Below are positions 1 through 6,203 of a stretch of DNA of 10,771 nt, piece after piece (the first letter of the stretch is position 1; the number at the start of each line of letters is the position of its first letter). The translations under genes were made by a program, and so were the position numbers. The notes under the pieces were generated by a model. That model was not told the origin of the DNA and did no database searches. It saw only the letters and a program-made list of their open reading frames with translations. Source of the stretch: Faecalibacterium sp. UBA1771 (GTDB lineage: Bacteria; Bacillota; Clostridia; Oscillospirales; Ruminococcaceae); assembly GCA_002315315.1 (NCBI GenBank), contig DCGT01000028.1, positions 507-11,277 of the forward strand, given 5' to 3'.

Positions 1-20
1 CATTTTGACCTTGTAACCTC

Positions 21-48
21 GAAAAATGCCGTATTTACGGGCTTTTTC
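21..48. terminator. Probable terminator downstream of guaA
   Basis: A short hairpin (arms at 29-33 and 36-40; the innermost pair probably opens to leave a 4-nt loop) is flanked by an A-run at 22-26 and a T-run at 43-47. Read on the minus strand it gives a stem followed by ATTTTTC starting about 13 bases past the guaA stop codon. On the plus strand it is followed by GCTTTTTC, so it could work in both directions. The stem is only 4-5 bp, so this is a modest call. Confidence 0.5.
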
Positions 49-60
49 GGGGTTCGTTTC

Positions 61-1041
61 TTATTCCCACTCGATTGTTCCGGTGGGCTTGGGGGTGACG
101 TCGTAGAGGACGCGGTTTACGCCCTTGACCTCGTCGGTGATACGCTCAGTGATTTTGGCGAGCAGGGCATAGTCGATAGGTTCGATCGTAGCCGACATAG
201 CATCAACGGTGTTGACTGCGCGGATTACAACCGGCCAGTCGAAGGAGCGCTTGCCGTCGCGGATACCGGTCGACTTGAAATCGGGAACGATAGTGAAATA
301 CTGCCAGACATGGTTCGACAGACCGGCTTTGGCAAACTCTTCACGGACGATGGCGTCCGACTCACGGACAGCTTCAAGACGGTCGCGTGTGATTGCGCCG
401 ACGCAACGAACGCCGAGACCGGGACCGGGGAACGGCTGACGGTCAACCATTCCGTCAGGCAGACCGAGAGTGCGTCCGACAACTCTGACTTCATCCTTGA
501 ACAGAAGCTTGAGCGGCTCGACCAGCTCGAACTTCAAATCCTCGGGCAGACCGCCGACGTTGTGGTGCGATTTGATTCCGTCGCTTTCGAGAATGTCGGG
601 ATAAATTGTACCCTGCGCGAGAAATTCTATACCCTCGAGCTTCCTCGCTTCCTCAACGAAAACGTCGATAAATTCTTTGCCGATGATTTTGCGCTTTGCT
701 TCGGGGTCATCGACTCCTGCAAGCTTGTCGAGGAAACGGTCGACTGCATCGACATAAACGAGGTTGGCGTTCATTTCATCCTTGAAAACCTTGATAACCT
801 GCTCAGGCTCACCCTTGCGGAGCAGACCGTGGTTGACGTGTACGCAGGTGAGGTTTTTGCCGATTGCCTTGATAAGCAGTGCGGCAACAACAGAGGAATC
901 AACTCCGCCCGACAGTGCAAGCAGAACCTTTCGGTCGCCGACCTGAGCCTTGATTTCGGCTATCTGCTCGTTGATAAATGCTTCGGCAAGCTCGGGAGTC
1001 GAAATGCGTGTCATGCTTTCGGGACGTACATTTCCGTTCAT
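61..1041 (-). CDS. guaA: GMP synthase, ATP-pyrophosphatase subunit (no glutaminase domain)
   Basis: This protein amidates XMP to GMP with ATP, the last step of guanine nucleotide synthesis in the cytoplasm. The 326 residues cover the N-type ATP-pyrophosphatase and dimerisation domains: PP-loop SGGVDSS at 44-50, HGLLRKGE at 71-78, HHNVGGLP at 159-166, RQPFPGPGLGVR at 201-212 and the invariant C-terminal KPTGTIEWE. Typical bacterial GuaA is about 510-525 residues with an N-terminal class I glutaminase domain. That domain is absent here and is not in the 313 bp upstream, so this is the split form best known from archaea (GuaAb). The ATG at 1041 follows AAAGGAG (1051-1057) at 9 bases. The short N-terminal lead before the PP-loop resembles the domain boundary of fused enzymes, so the gene looks intact rather than truncated. 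The glutaminase subunit must be elsewhere, or the enzyme uses ammonia. It diverges from asnA. Confidence 0.93.
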   Translation of the reverse strand: MNGNVRPESMTRISTPELAEAFINEQIAEIKAQVGDRKVLLALSGGVDSSVVAALLIKAIGKNLTCVHVNHGLLRKGEPEQVIKVFKDEMNANLVYVDAVDRFLDKLAGVDDPEAKRKIIGKEFIDVFVEEARKLEGIEFLAQGTIYPDILESDGIKSHHNVGGLPEDLKFELVEPLKLLFKDEVRVVGRTLGLPDGMVDRQPFPGPGLGVRCVGAITRDRLEAVRESDAIVREEFAKAGLSNHVWQYFTIVPDFKSTGIRDGKRSFDWPVVIRAVNTVDAMSATIEPIDYALLAKITERITDEVKGVNRVLYDVTPKPTGTIEWE

Positions 1042-1188
1042 AGAAATAATCTCCTTTTCTGTTTGCTCTGTCAGCGCCGTCCGGCATCGGCAAAGCCGTA
1101 TTGATTTGTTTTTTAGGGATAATCGACAATATATGCGAAGCGCAAGAGTTACCTTTAAATGTCAATTATCCTACGTTTTTTCATTCTT

Positions 1189-1217
1189 ATTATATACTAT
1201 CGTTTTTGACAATGGAA
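1189..1217 (-). promoter_or_regulatory. Probable guaA promoter
   Basis: The minus strand has a perfect TATAAT -10 box (1194-1189) with a weak -35 candidate TTCCAT (1217-1212) at 17 bp. This would start transcription near 1182 and give a guaA leader of about 140 nt. The -35 match is poor, and the region is AT-rich enough for a chance TATAAT. Confidence 0.4.
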
Positions 1218-1232
1218 TATTTAAAAACATAA

Positions 1233-1249
1233 AATATCATTGTGATATT
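1233..1249. repeat. 17-bp inverted repeat, possible operator between guaA and asnA
   Basis: AATATCA (1233-1239) and TGATATT (1243-1249) form perfect 7-bp arms around a 3-base spacer. The repeat lies upstream of the asnA -35 box, centred about 58 bp before the predicted asnA start, and upstream of the guaA promoter. That position suits a transcription factor site serving both genes. I do not recognise it as a known operator. Confidence 0.4.
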
Positions 1250-1262
1250 CGTTTAATTTATG

Positions 1263-1292
1263 TTGACAAAGACAGTGACGAATATCTATACT
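1263..1292 (+). promoter_or_regulatory. Strong sigma-A-type asnA promoter
   Basis: A consensus -35 TTGACA (1263-1268) is separated by 18 bp from the -10 box TATACT (1287-1292). Transcription should start near 1299, leaving a leader of about 56 nt before the asnA start codon. Confidence 0.75.
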
Positions 1293-1314
1293 TTAAAGGT
1301 ATAAATCTATAAAA

Positions 1315-1338
1315 CCGTCTTTTACAGACGGCGTTTTT
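1315..1338 (+). promoter_or_regulatory. Terminator-like hairpin in the asnA leader
   Basis: CCGTCT (1315-1320) pairs perfectly with AGACGG (1326-1331) around a TTTAC loop, and CG plus five T follow (1334-1338). It lies after the predicted transcription start and ends just before the AAAGG ribosome binding site (1342-1346). It could be an attenuator, a stabilising 5' hairpin or a relic. The 6-bp stem is short for an efficient terminator. Confidence 0.45.
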
Positions 1339-1354
1339 CAAAAAGGTATTCAAA

Positions 1355-2362
1355 ATGAGCAAATTATTTATCCCCGACGGTTACAAGAGTGTTTTGGACA
1401 GCTACGATACGCAGAACGGTATCGGACTGCTCAAGCGGGTTTTTCAAGATGAGCTGGGTGAAAAGCTCCATCTAAAGCGTGTTTCTGCGCCGCTTTTCGT
1501 AGAGCCGAGCAGCGGCTTGAACGACGATTTGAACGGTGTGGAGCGCCCCGTCGAGTTTGACATAAAGGAGAACGGCAAGGTTGCGCAGGTCGTTCATTCG
1601 CTTGCAAAATGGAAACGCTTTGCACTCAAAAACTACCATTTCTATGTCGGCAACGGTCTGTATACCGATATGAACGCCATCCGTCGCGATGAGGATTTAG
1701 ACAACATTCATTCGATTTATGTCGACCAATGGGACTGGGAGCTTGTCATTGAGGAAAAGGACAGAAACATTGAGTTCTTAAAGAATATAGTTCGCAACAT
1801 CGTCGATGCAGTCTGCGACAGTCAGCAGAAGCTGATGGAGAAATATCCGCAGCTCGGCAACAGGATAGAGCGAAATGTCACCTTTATCACCACACAGGAG
1901 CTTGAGGATAGATACCCAGACCTCACACCCAAGGAGCGAGAGAACGCCGCCGCAAAGGAACACAAAACCGTGTTTCTTATGCAGATAGGCAAAAAGCTAC
2001 GCTCGGGCAAGCGTCACGACGGGCGTGCTCCCGACTATGACGATTGGGATTTAAACGGAGATATCATCGTTTGGAACGAAGTTCTGGGACAGGCTTTTGA
2101 GCTGTCATCGATGGGAATCCGTGTCAGCCCCGAGTCGCTTGACCGTCAGCTTACCGAGGCGGGTTGTGACAGCCGCAGAGAGCTTATGTACCATAAAATG
2201 CTGTTGGCGGGTGAGCTTCCGTACACCGTGGGCGGCGGAATAGGTCAGTCAAGATTGTGTATGCTCATACTTAATAAAGCGCACATCGGAGAGGTGCACG
2301 CTTCGGTGTGGGACGACGAAACTATAGAAGGCTGCCGCAAGGCGGGAATTAAATTACTTTAA
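1355..2362 (+). CDS. asnA: Aspartate--ammonia ligase (asparagine synthetase A)
   Basis: AsnA makes asparagine from aspartate, ATP and free ammonia through a beta-aspartyl-AMP intermediate. It is a cytoplasmic, class II aminoacyl-tRNA synthetase-like fold. The 335 residues match the family length (E. coli about 330). Recognisable conserved blocks are PLFVEPSSGLNDDLNGVERPV (46-66), the motif-2-like block with FALKNYHFYVGNGLYTD near 89-105 and MNAIRRDE at 106-113, SIYVDQWDWE (120-129) and the motif-3-like GGGIGQSRLCM (293-303). The ATG is preceded by AAAGG at 8 bases. The gene is monocistronic, with its own promoter and a terminator right after the stop codon. It diverges from an ammonia-type guaA. 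Confidence 0.97.
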   Translation: MSKLFIPDGYKSVLDSYDTQNGIGLLKRVFQDELGEKLHLKRVSAPLFVEPSSGLNDDLNGVERPVEFDIKENGKVAQVVHSLAKWKRFALKNYHFYVGNGLYTDMNAIRRDEDLDNIHSIYVDQWDWELVIEEKDRNIEFLKNIVRNIVDAVCDSQQKLMEKYPQLGNRIERNVTFITTQELEDRYPDLTPKERENAAAKEHKTVFLMQIGKKLRSGKRHDGRAPDYDDWDLNGDIIVWNEVLGQAFELSSMGIRVSPESLDRQLTEAGCDSRRELMYHKMLLAGELPYTVGGGIGQSRLCMLILNKAHIGEVHASVWDDETIEGCRKAGIKLL

Positions 2363-2374
2363 TTAATAACACAA

Positions 2375-2417
2375 AGCCGGTACTCCGAAATTCTCGGAAT
2401 ACCGGCTGTTTTTATTT
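2375..2417. terminator. Shared terminator of asnA and fprA
   Basis: AGCCGGTA-C-TCCGA (2375-2388) pairs with TCGGA-A-TACCGGCT (2394-2407), a 14-step stem with one C-A mismatch and a 5-nt loop, followed by GTTTTTATTT (2408-2417). It starts 13 bases past the asnA stop and its far end lies 4 bases past the fprA stop. It is strong for asnA; the minus-strand U-tract (TTTGTGTT) is weaker but usable. Confidence 0.88.
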
Positions 2418-2420
2418 CGG

Positions 2421-3626
2421 CTATTGAGCCTTGACGCTTTTTGCCAGCTCGTCTGCTATTTCCGCTATGCCGGCGCGGGTAACGGTGTTGAGCGCGGATT
2501 TGATTGTCACTGTGTTTTCTATAAAGCGCATCCCGGGCAGAGGCTCGAGAATTGCCTTCATCTGCTTGCCGCTCGAGGGTGACCAGCTTCCGTTTTCGAT
2601 AATCGCAATAGTGCGGTTTGAGAGATTGTGCTGTGCGATATCTCGGAGCAGGTCCTCCATGGCGATGAATATTCCCGTATTATATGTTGTCGAAGCGAAA
2701 ACAAGGTGGCTGTAACGGAATGCTTCGGAAACAATGTCGGATGCGGGGGTAACGGATACATCGAATACCGTGGTTTTTATTCCGCGCTCGCGAAGCTCGC
2801 AGGCGAGAATGTCGGCGGCGTTGGCAGTATTGCCGTAGACCGAAGCATAAGCAATCATTACGCCGTTGACCTCGGGTGTGTAGCTGCTCCATTTGTCATA
2901 CAGCTCAATGAATTTGCCTAAGTCGGAGCGGTGAACGAAGCCGTGAAGCGGGCAAATCATTTGAATGTCAAGTCCCGAAGCCTTTTTGAGCAATGCCTGA
3001 ACCTGCTGACCGTATTTACCGACTATGTTGGTGTAATAACGGCGAGCCTCAGAAGTGTAATCGTTATAGAAATCGACCTCGTCGGCAAAAAGTGCGCCGT
3101 TTAGTGCTCCGAAGGTACCGAAAGCATCGGCACTGAACAGTATTTTGTCGGTCTTGTCATAGGTTACAATGACCTCCGGCCAATGTACCATAGGTGCGGT
3201 AACAAAGACGAACTCGTGTTTTCCGCTCGAAAGCGTGCTTCCCTCGGCGACAATCTCGGTGCGGGCGGTTATGTCGGTATCGAAAAACTGCTTTATCATA
3301 CCGAGTGCCATACGGGAGCAGACAACCTTTGTTTCAGGGTGCTTTTCGAGTACGCGGGCAATGGTGGCGGAATGGTCCGGCTCCATGTGCTGTACTACGA
3401 GATAGTCGAGCGCACGAGTTCCTAGCAGAGCGTTGAGATTATCAAAGAAAACCTCGGAAACGGCACGGTCTACGGTGTCGAACAGCACCGTTTTATCATC
3501 AAGAACAAGGTAGGAGTTATAGGAAACTCCGTCGGGAACGGAATAAATTCCCTCGAACATAGCAAGACGGCGGTCATTTCCGCCGACCCAATAAATATCA
3601 TCACGGACCTTGCGGTAGCAGTACAT
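2421..3626 (-). CDS. fprA: Flavodiiron protein, class A (FprA-type oxygen/NO reductase)
   Basis: This cytoplasmic enzyme reduces O2 to water and/or NO to N2O at a non-haem diiron site next to FMN, protecting anaerobes. Its 401 residues comprise a metallo-beta-lactamase-like domain (about 1-250) and a flavodoxin domain (about 255-395). The diiron ligands are all present: H80, E82, D84 (HMEPDH, with H85), H148, D167 and H228. The FMN phosphate loop is YASVYGNTANA (260-270), followed by ASTTYNTGIF (311-320). No fused rubredoxin or flavin reductase domain is present, so electrons must come from a separate rubredoxin or similar carrier. The ATG follows GGAGGAA (3633-3639) at 6 bases. It lies 67 bp after the ABC ATPase gene with its own promoter in the gap. 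Preference for O2 or NO cannot be read from the sequence. Confidence 0.95.
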   Translation of the reverse strand: MYCYRKVRDDIYWVGGNDRRLAMFEGIYSVPDGVSYNSYLVLDDKTVLFDTVDRAVSEVFFDNLNALLGTRALDYLVVQHMEPDHSATIARVLEKHPETKVVCSRMALGMIKQFFDTDITARTEIVAEGSTLSSGKHEFVFVTAPMVHWPEVIVTYDKTDKILFSADAFGTFGALNGALFADEVDFYNDYTSEARRYYTNIVGKYGQQVQALLKKASGLDIQMICPLHGFVHRSDLGKFIELYDKWSSYTPEVNGVMIAYASVYGNTANAADILACELRERGIKTTVFDVSVTPASDIVSEAFRYSHLVFASTTYNTGIFIAMEDLLRDIAQHNLSNRTIAIIENGSWSPSSGKQMKAILEPLPGMRFIENTVTIKSALNTVTRAGIAEIADELAKSVKAQ

Positions 3627-3653
3627 ATATTATTCCTCCAATGATTTTTTTTC

Positions 3654-3662
3654 ATTATACCA
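3654..3662 (-). promoter_or_regulatory. Extended -10 promoter of fprA
   Basis: The minus strand reads TGGTATAAT here: a perfect -10 hexamer with the TGn extension and no good -35. Transcription would start near 3647, giving a leader of about 20 nt that contains the GGAGGAA ribosome binding site. It lies between the ABC ATPase stop codon and fprA, with no clear terminator before it, so fprA may be expressed both alone and with the ABC genes. Confidence 0.6.
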
Positions 3663-3693
3663 CATTTCAGCCGCTTGAGGAAGAAATCCCCGC

Positions 3694-4323
3694 TTATATT
3701 TTTTGAATTTCGGCGGTGTTGACCGGAAAGTGATGTGATGATATTTCGCCATTGGTCTGTCGGTCGGATAGCGAAAGGCTTTTCGCTCCGAGCAGTATGA
3801 TATCCTCCGGGTCATGGGTGACAACTACTGCCGTTTTGCCTTCAATATGCCGCAGGAGATATGCAATAACCGCTGATTTGGTGTTTTCATCAAGTCCCTT
3901 AAACGGCTCGTCGAGCAGAAGCGTATTTCGATTGCTTGCCACGGCTCTGACAAGTGCCACGCGTCTTTTCATACCGCCGCTCAGCTCCGAAACGGGCTTC
4001 GCTATGTCGCCGTCCGACAGCATAACCTCGGCCAAATGTGCGCTGACGTCGGCTTTTTCGCGCAGTACAAGTCTGATGTTGTCTACGGCGTTAAGCTGTT
4101 CGCATAACCTGTCCTCCTGAAAAACGGCGGCTATGCTGTCGTTTCCAGTGATTTTCCCCGACTGCGGCTTTTCAAGCCTCATAATAAGTCTCAAAAGCGT
4201 GGTTTTGCCGCTTCCCGACCTTCCGATAAGGCAGGTTATTCCGCTGTCAAAAACAGTCGAAAAGCCGTCAAAAATAACCTTATCACGGTATGCGAAATGC
4301 AAATTGTCGATTATTATGCTCAT
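3694..4323 (-). CDS. ABC transporter ATPase, nitrate/sulfonate/taurine (SsuB/TauB-like) class
   Basis: This is the ATP-hydrolysing subunit of the importer encoded by this cluster. It is 209 residues, a little shorter than usual for SsuB/TauB relatives (about 240-260) because the C-terminal end is short, but the motifs are complete: Walker A GRSGSGKT (34-41), Q-loop Q69, signature LSGGM (114-118), Walker B LLLDEP (135-140) and the H-loop histidine H170. The start ATG overlaps the permease stop codon by 4 bases (ATGA at 4323-4320), indicating translational coupling. The tail after about residue 185 has no known domain. The ATPase sequence does not reveal the substrate. Confidence 0.9.
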   Translation of the reverse strand: MSIIIDNLHFAYRDKVIFDGFSTVFDSGITCLIGRSGSGKTTLLRLIMRLEKPQSGKITGNDSIAAVFQEDRLCEQLNAVDNIRLVLREKADVSAHLAEVMLSDGDIAKPVSELSGGMKRRVALVRAVASNRNTLLLDEPFKGLDENTKSAVIAYLLRHIEGKTAVVVTHDPEDIILLGAKSLSLSDRQTNGEISSHHFPVNTAEIQKI

Positions 4324-5099
4324 TTTACCGACCCTTCGACCGCTTTGGCGGAAAGACTTTTGATTGCGCGTATGACTGCTTTTTCAAACACAAAGCTGAC
4401 CGAGACAATGACAAACGTATATGCAAACAGCTCGGCGGTGCTGTAATAGATTTTTGATTCGTAAAGGAGCTTGCCGAGCGAATTGCCGGTAATCCCTATT
4501 ACCTCGGCGGCGACGCCAGATTTCCAGCAAAGACCGAGCGATACCGAGCAGGCTGACAGGAAAAAGGGCATAATGGCGGGCAGTCTTATATATCTGAAGG
4601 TTTTGAACGCTCCTATGCCGAAAACCTTTGCCATTTCAAGCAAAGCCTTATCGGTATTGTCGATGCCGGCAAGAGTGTTGGAATAAATAACCGGCAGGAC
4701 CATAAGAAACGATATGACAGCGGCGAGCCGCTCGGAGCCGAGCATTATTATGACGAGTATTACAAACGATGCAACCGGTGTCGAGCGTATCACGGTGAAA
4801 AGCGGTGACATAAGCGTGCGAAGCAGCTTGAATTTTGAGCAAAGCACGGCGAAAATCACTCCGACGGCAACTGCTGACACAAATCCCGTTGATATTCGCG
4901 AAAAGCTTCCCCAAAGCGCTTTGTAAAAGGACGGTTGCCGGAGAATTACCCTCAAGGCCTTGAAAACGGCAACAGGCGAGGAGAAAAAAAGCTCCTCGCC
5001 GATTAATACCGATGCTGTTTGCCATACGCCGAGCCAGAATAACGCAACGGCTATGGTAACGACTGCTTTATTTTTGCTCGGTGAAGTAGAACGCCGCAT
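4320..5099 (-). CDS. ABC transporter permease, nitrate/sulfonate/taurine (SsuC/ThiX-like) class
   Basis: This is the membrane channel subunit of the importer, of the binding-protein-dependent permease fold (BPD_transp_1). About six hydrophobic segments are visible. The cytoplasmic EAA-like loop reads LEMAKVFGIG followed by FRYIRLPAIMPFF, and it is followed by KSGVAAEVIG, typical of SsuC-type permeases. I chose the ATG at 5099 (259 residues) because GGAGG lies at 5111-5115, 11 bases upstream. An in-frame ATG at 5138 would add 13 residues but has no ribosome binding site. With the chosen start the gene overlaps the end of the lipoprotein gene by 32 bases, and its stop overlaps the ATPase start, so the three genes form a tight operon. 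Confidence 0.88.
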   Translation of the reverse strand: MRRSTSPSKNKAVVTIAVALFWLGVWQTASVLIGEELFFSSPVAVFKALRVILRQPSFYKALWGSFSRISTGFVSAVAVGVIFAVLCSKFKLLRTLMSPLFTVIRSTPVASFVILVIIMLGSERLAAVISFLMVLPVIYSNTLAGIDNTDKALLEMAKVFGIGAFKTFRYIRLPAIMPFFLSACSVSLGLCWKSGVAAEVIGITGNSLGKLLYESKIYYSTAELFAYTFVIVSVSFVFEKAVIRAIKSLSAKAVEGSVK

Positions 5100-6096
5100 C
5101 GGGCAAAGCACCTCCGACCGAAGTTTGATTCTGTTCATAGAGAACGCCGAGATAGCTCTTTACGGCGTTTTTCATCTCGTCACCGGTCAGCAGTACGATG
5201 TTGCAGTAGGGGAGCGCCCTTGACGCAACCTCCGCCTTGGTGATATCAAGCTGTTCAATCAGTGTCGCCGCCTCATCGGCTTTTTCGTTTGCAAATTTAA
5301 CCGATTCCGCGTATTCTGCCATAAAGTCGGCAAGCTCAGTGCGGTGCTTGTCCGCAAACTCATTGCGAACTACCGCAACTCCGGTAACGAGCGCGCCGCC
5401 GTCCTCACATACCTTGTTCCATTCCTCGGTCATATCAAGCGCAATGCGAACCGCATCATTCTGCATCATTACGGTGGTAACGTAGGGCTGAGGGAGCATG
5501 GCTATAACATCTCCGGTGTCATCGGCAGCAAGAAGCGATGCTATTTCGGTTGCCTCCGATTTATATTCCACCGTCAAATCCTTTTCGACGTCAATTCCGT
5601 TCTGTGCAAGAATGTAGTTGAGCACGTATTCCGGCGTCGTTCCGCTGCCGGTCGAATAAATTGTTTTGCCCTTTAAATCCTCGATGCTTTTTATGCTGTC
5701 GCCGTTTTCTACAATATAGAGAACACCGAGTGTGTTGACGCCGATAACCGATATCGATTTTGTCTTATTGTAAAGAATTGACGCGAGATTGCAGGGAATG
5801 GCAGCTATGTCCACATTTCCCTTGACAATTTCGGCGGCAAGCTCGTCGGCGGTACCATAGACGTTATAGCTGTATCCGCCGTCGGTCAACAGCTTCGCCA
5901 TACCCATTGCCGTCGGACCCTTGAGCGCGGCTACTCTTACGGTGTAGTCATCAAGTGTTTCGGGTTGTTCTTCGCTCTGCGGTTCCCCGACAGCATCGTT
6001 TTGCTCGGGTACTGTCGTCGTATCGGACTTTTTGCCGCAGGCGGCGAGCGATAAGGTCATAATAAGCGCAAGCAGTAAAGCGGTTATTTTTTTCAT
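5068..6096 (-). CDS. ABC transporter substrate-binding lipoprotein, NitT/TauT (NMT1/SsuA-like) class
   Basis: This is the extracellular, membrane-anchored binding protein that gives the importer its specificity. Of 342 residues, 1-19 are a lipoprotein signal peptide with KK at 2-3, a hydrophobic core and lipobox LAAC ending at C20. A low-complexity acidic linker (about 21-50) follows. The mature part resembles type II periplasmic-binding folds of the NMT1/SsuA group, for example VRVAALKGPTAMGMAKLL (53-70), a VDIAAIP stretch (95-101), and IEDLKGKTIYSTGSGTTPEYVLNYIL (138-163), which resembles the ligand-binding block of nitrate, sulfonate and thiamine-precursor binders. The ATG at 6096 follows AAAGGA at 9 bases. 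It is first in the operon and diverges from a Crp/Fnr regulator. Substrate unknown: sulfonates, nitrate or nitrite, cyanate or a pyrimidine precursor are all possible. Confidence 0.88.
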   Translation of the reverse strand: MKKITALLLALIMTLSLAACGKKSDTTTVPEQNDAVGEPQSEEQPETLDDYTVRVAALKGPTAMGMAKLLTDGGYSYNVYGTADELAAEIVKGNVDIAAIPCNLASILYNKTKSISVIGVNTLGVLYIVENGDSIKSIEDLKGKTIYSTGSGTTPEYVLNYILAQNGIDVEKDLTVEYKSEATEIASLLAADDTGDVIAMLPQPYVTTVMMQNDAVRIALDMTEEWNKVCEDGGALVTGVAVVRNEFADKHRTELADFMAEYAESVKFANEKADEAATLIEQLDITKAEVASRALPYCNIVLLTGDEMKNAVKSYLGVLYEQNQTSVGGALPDAAFYFTEQK

Positions 6097-6134
6097 ATTA
6101 TTTATTCCTTTCTCTTGCTGTAAACGGTTTCTAC

Positions 6135-6163
6135 TTGCCGTTTCGATTGAATTGTACTAAAAT
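6135..6163 (+). promoter_or_regulatory. Probable promoter of the Crp/Fnr regulator gene
   Basis: TTGCCG (6135-6140) and TAAAAT (6158-6163) are spaced 17 bp, predicting a start near 6170. The core promoter overlaps the opposing ABC operon promoter, and the 14-bp palindrome at 6179-6192 falls at about +10 to +23, a position where a bound protein would block initiation or early elongation. Confidence 0.55.
6151..6156 (-). promoter_or_regulatory. Probable -10 box of the ABC transporter operon promoter
   Basis: The minus strand reads TACAAT (5 of 6 consensus), predicting a start near 6144 and a leader of about 48 nt. At 17 bp upstream there is only CATCAT, not a real -35. A -10 box with a poor -35 is typical of activator-dependent promoters, and the palindrome at 6179-6192 is centred at -41.5 from this start. 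Confidence 0.5.
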
Positions 6164-6178
6164 GAAGCCGATAATGAT

Positions 6179-6192
6179 GTTGCAATTGCAAC
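6179..6192. promoter_or_regulatory. 14-bp perfect palindrome with FNR-box geometry, probable operator
   Basis: GTTGCAATTGCAAC is a perfect palindrome of two 5-bp half-sites around 4 bp, the same 5-4-5 layout as the FNR box (TTGAT-N4-ATCAA) but with different half-sites. It sits between the ABC operon and the Crp/Fnr gene and directly abuts the GAGGTGAT ribosome binding site of the latter. The most likely ligand is that regulator; this is an inference from position and symmetry. Confidence 0.6.
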
Positions 6193-6203
6193 GAGGTGAT
6201 AAA

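Larger units (their letters stand above)
1042..1354. promoter_or_regulatory. Divergent guaA/asnA intergenic region
   Basis: These 313 bp contain no credible gene. From left to right they hold the guaA ribosome binding site, a structured guaA leader of about 140 nt, a probable guaA -10 box, a 17-bp inverted repeat, the strong asnA promoter, a leader hairpin and the asnA ribosome binding site. I looked for a purine riboswitch on the minus strand and for a T-box on the plus strand and saw the conserved core of neither. Confidence 0.7.

Noticed and set aside
310..1104. 264-codon open frame on the plus strand opposite guaA
   Set aside because: It lies antisense to a clear GuaA coding sequence, has no family resemblance, and is an artefact of codon bias in the real gene.
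950..1312. 120-codon plus-strand frame running into the guaA/asnA gap
   Set aside because: It starts inside guaA in antisense, crosses both promoters and the inverted repeat, and has no recognisable protein pattern.
1042..1354. T-box or purine riboswitch in the guaA/asnA gap
   Set aside because: The predicted asnA leader (about 56 nt) is too short for a T-box and has no T-box core sequence; the guaA leader lacks the conserved purine aptamer core.
5100..5138. ATG at 5138 as the permease start
   Set aside because: No ribosome binding site precedes it, and the extra 13 residues only extend the overlap with the lipoprotein gene; 5099 has GGAGG upstream.
6135..6203. Upstream ATG at 6135 as the start of the Crp/Fnr protein
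   Set aside because: It has no ribosome binding site and would translate through the promoter and palindrome; the ATG at 6204 has an ideal GAGGTGAT upstream and gives the normal family length.
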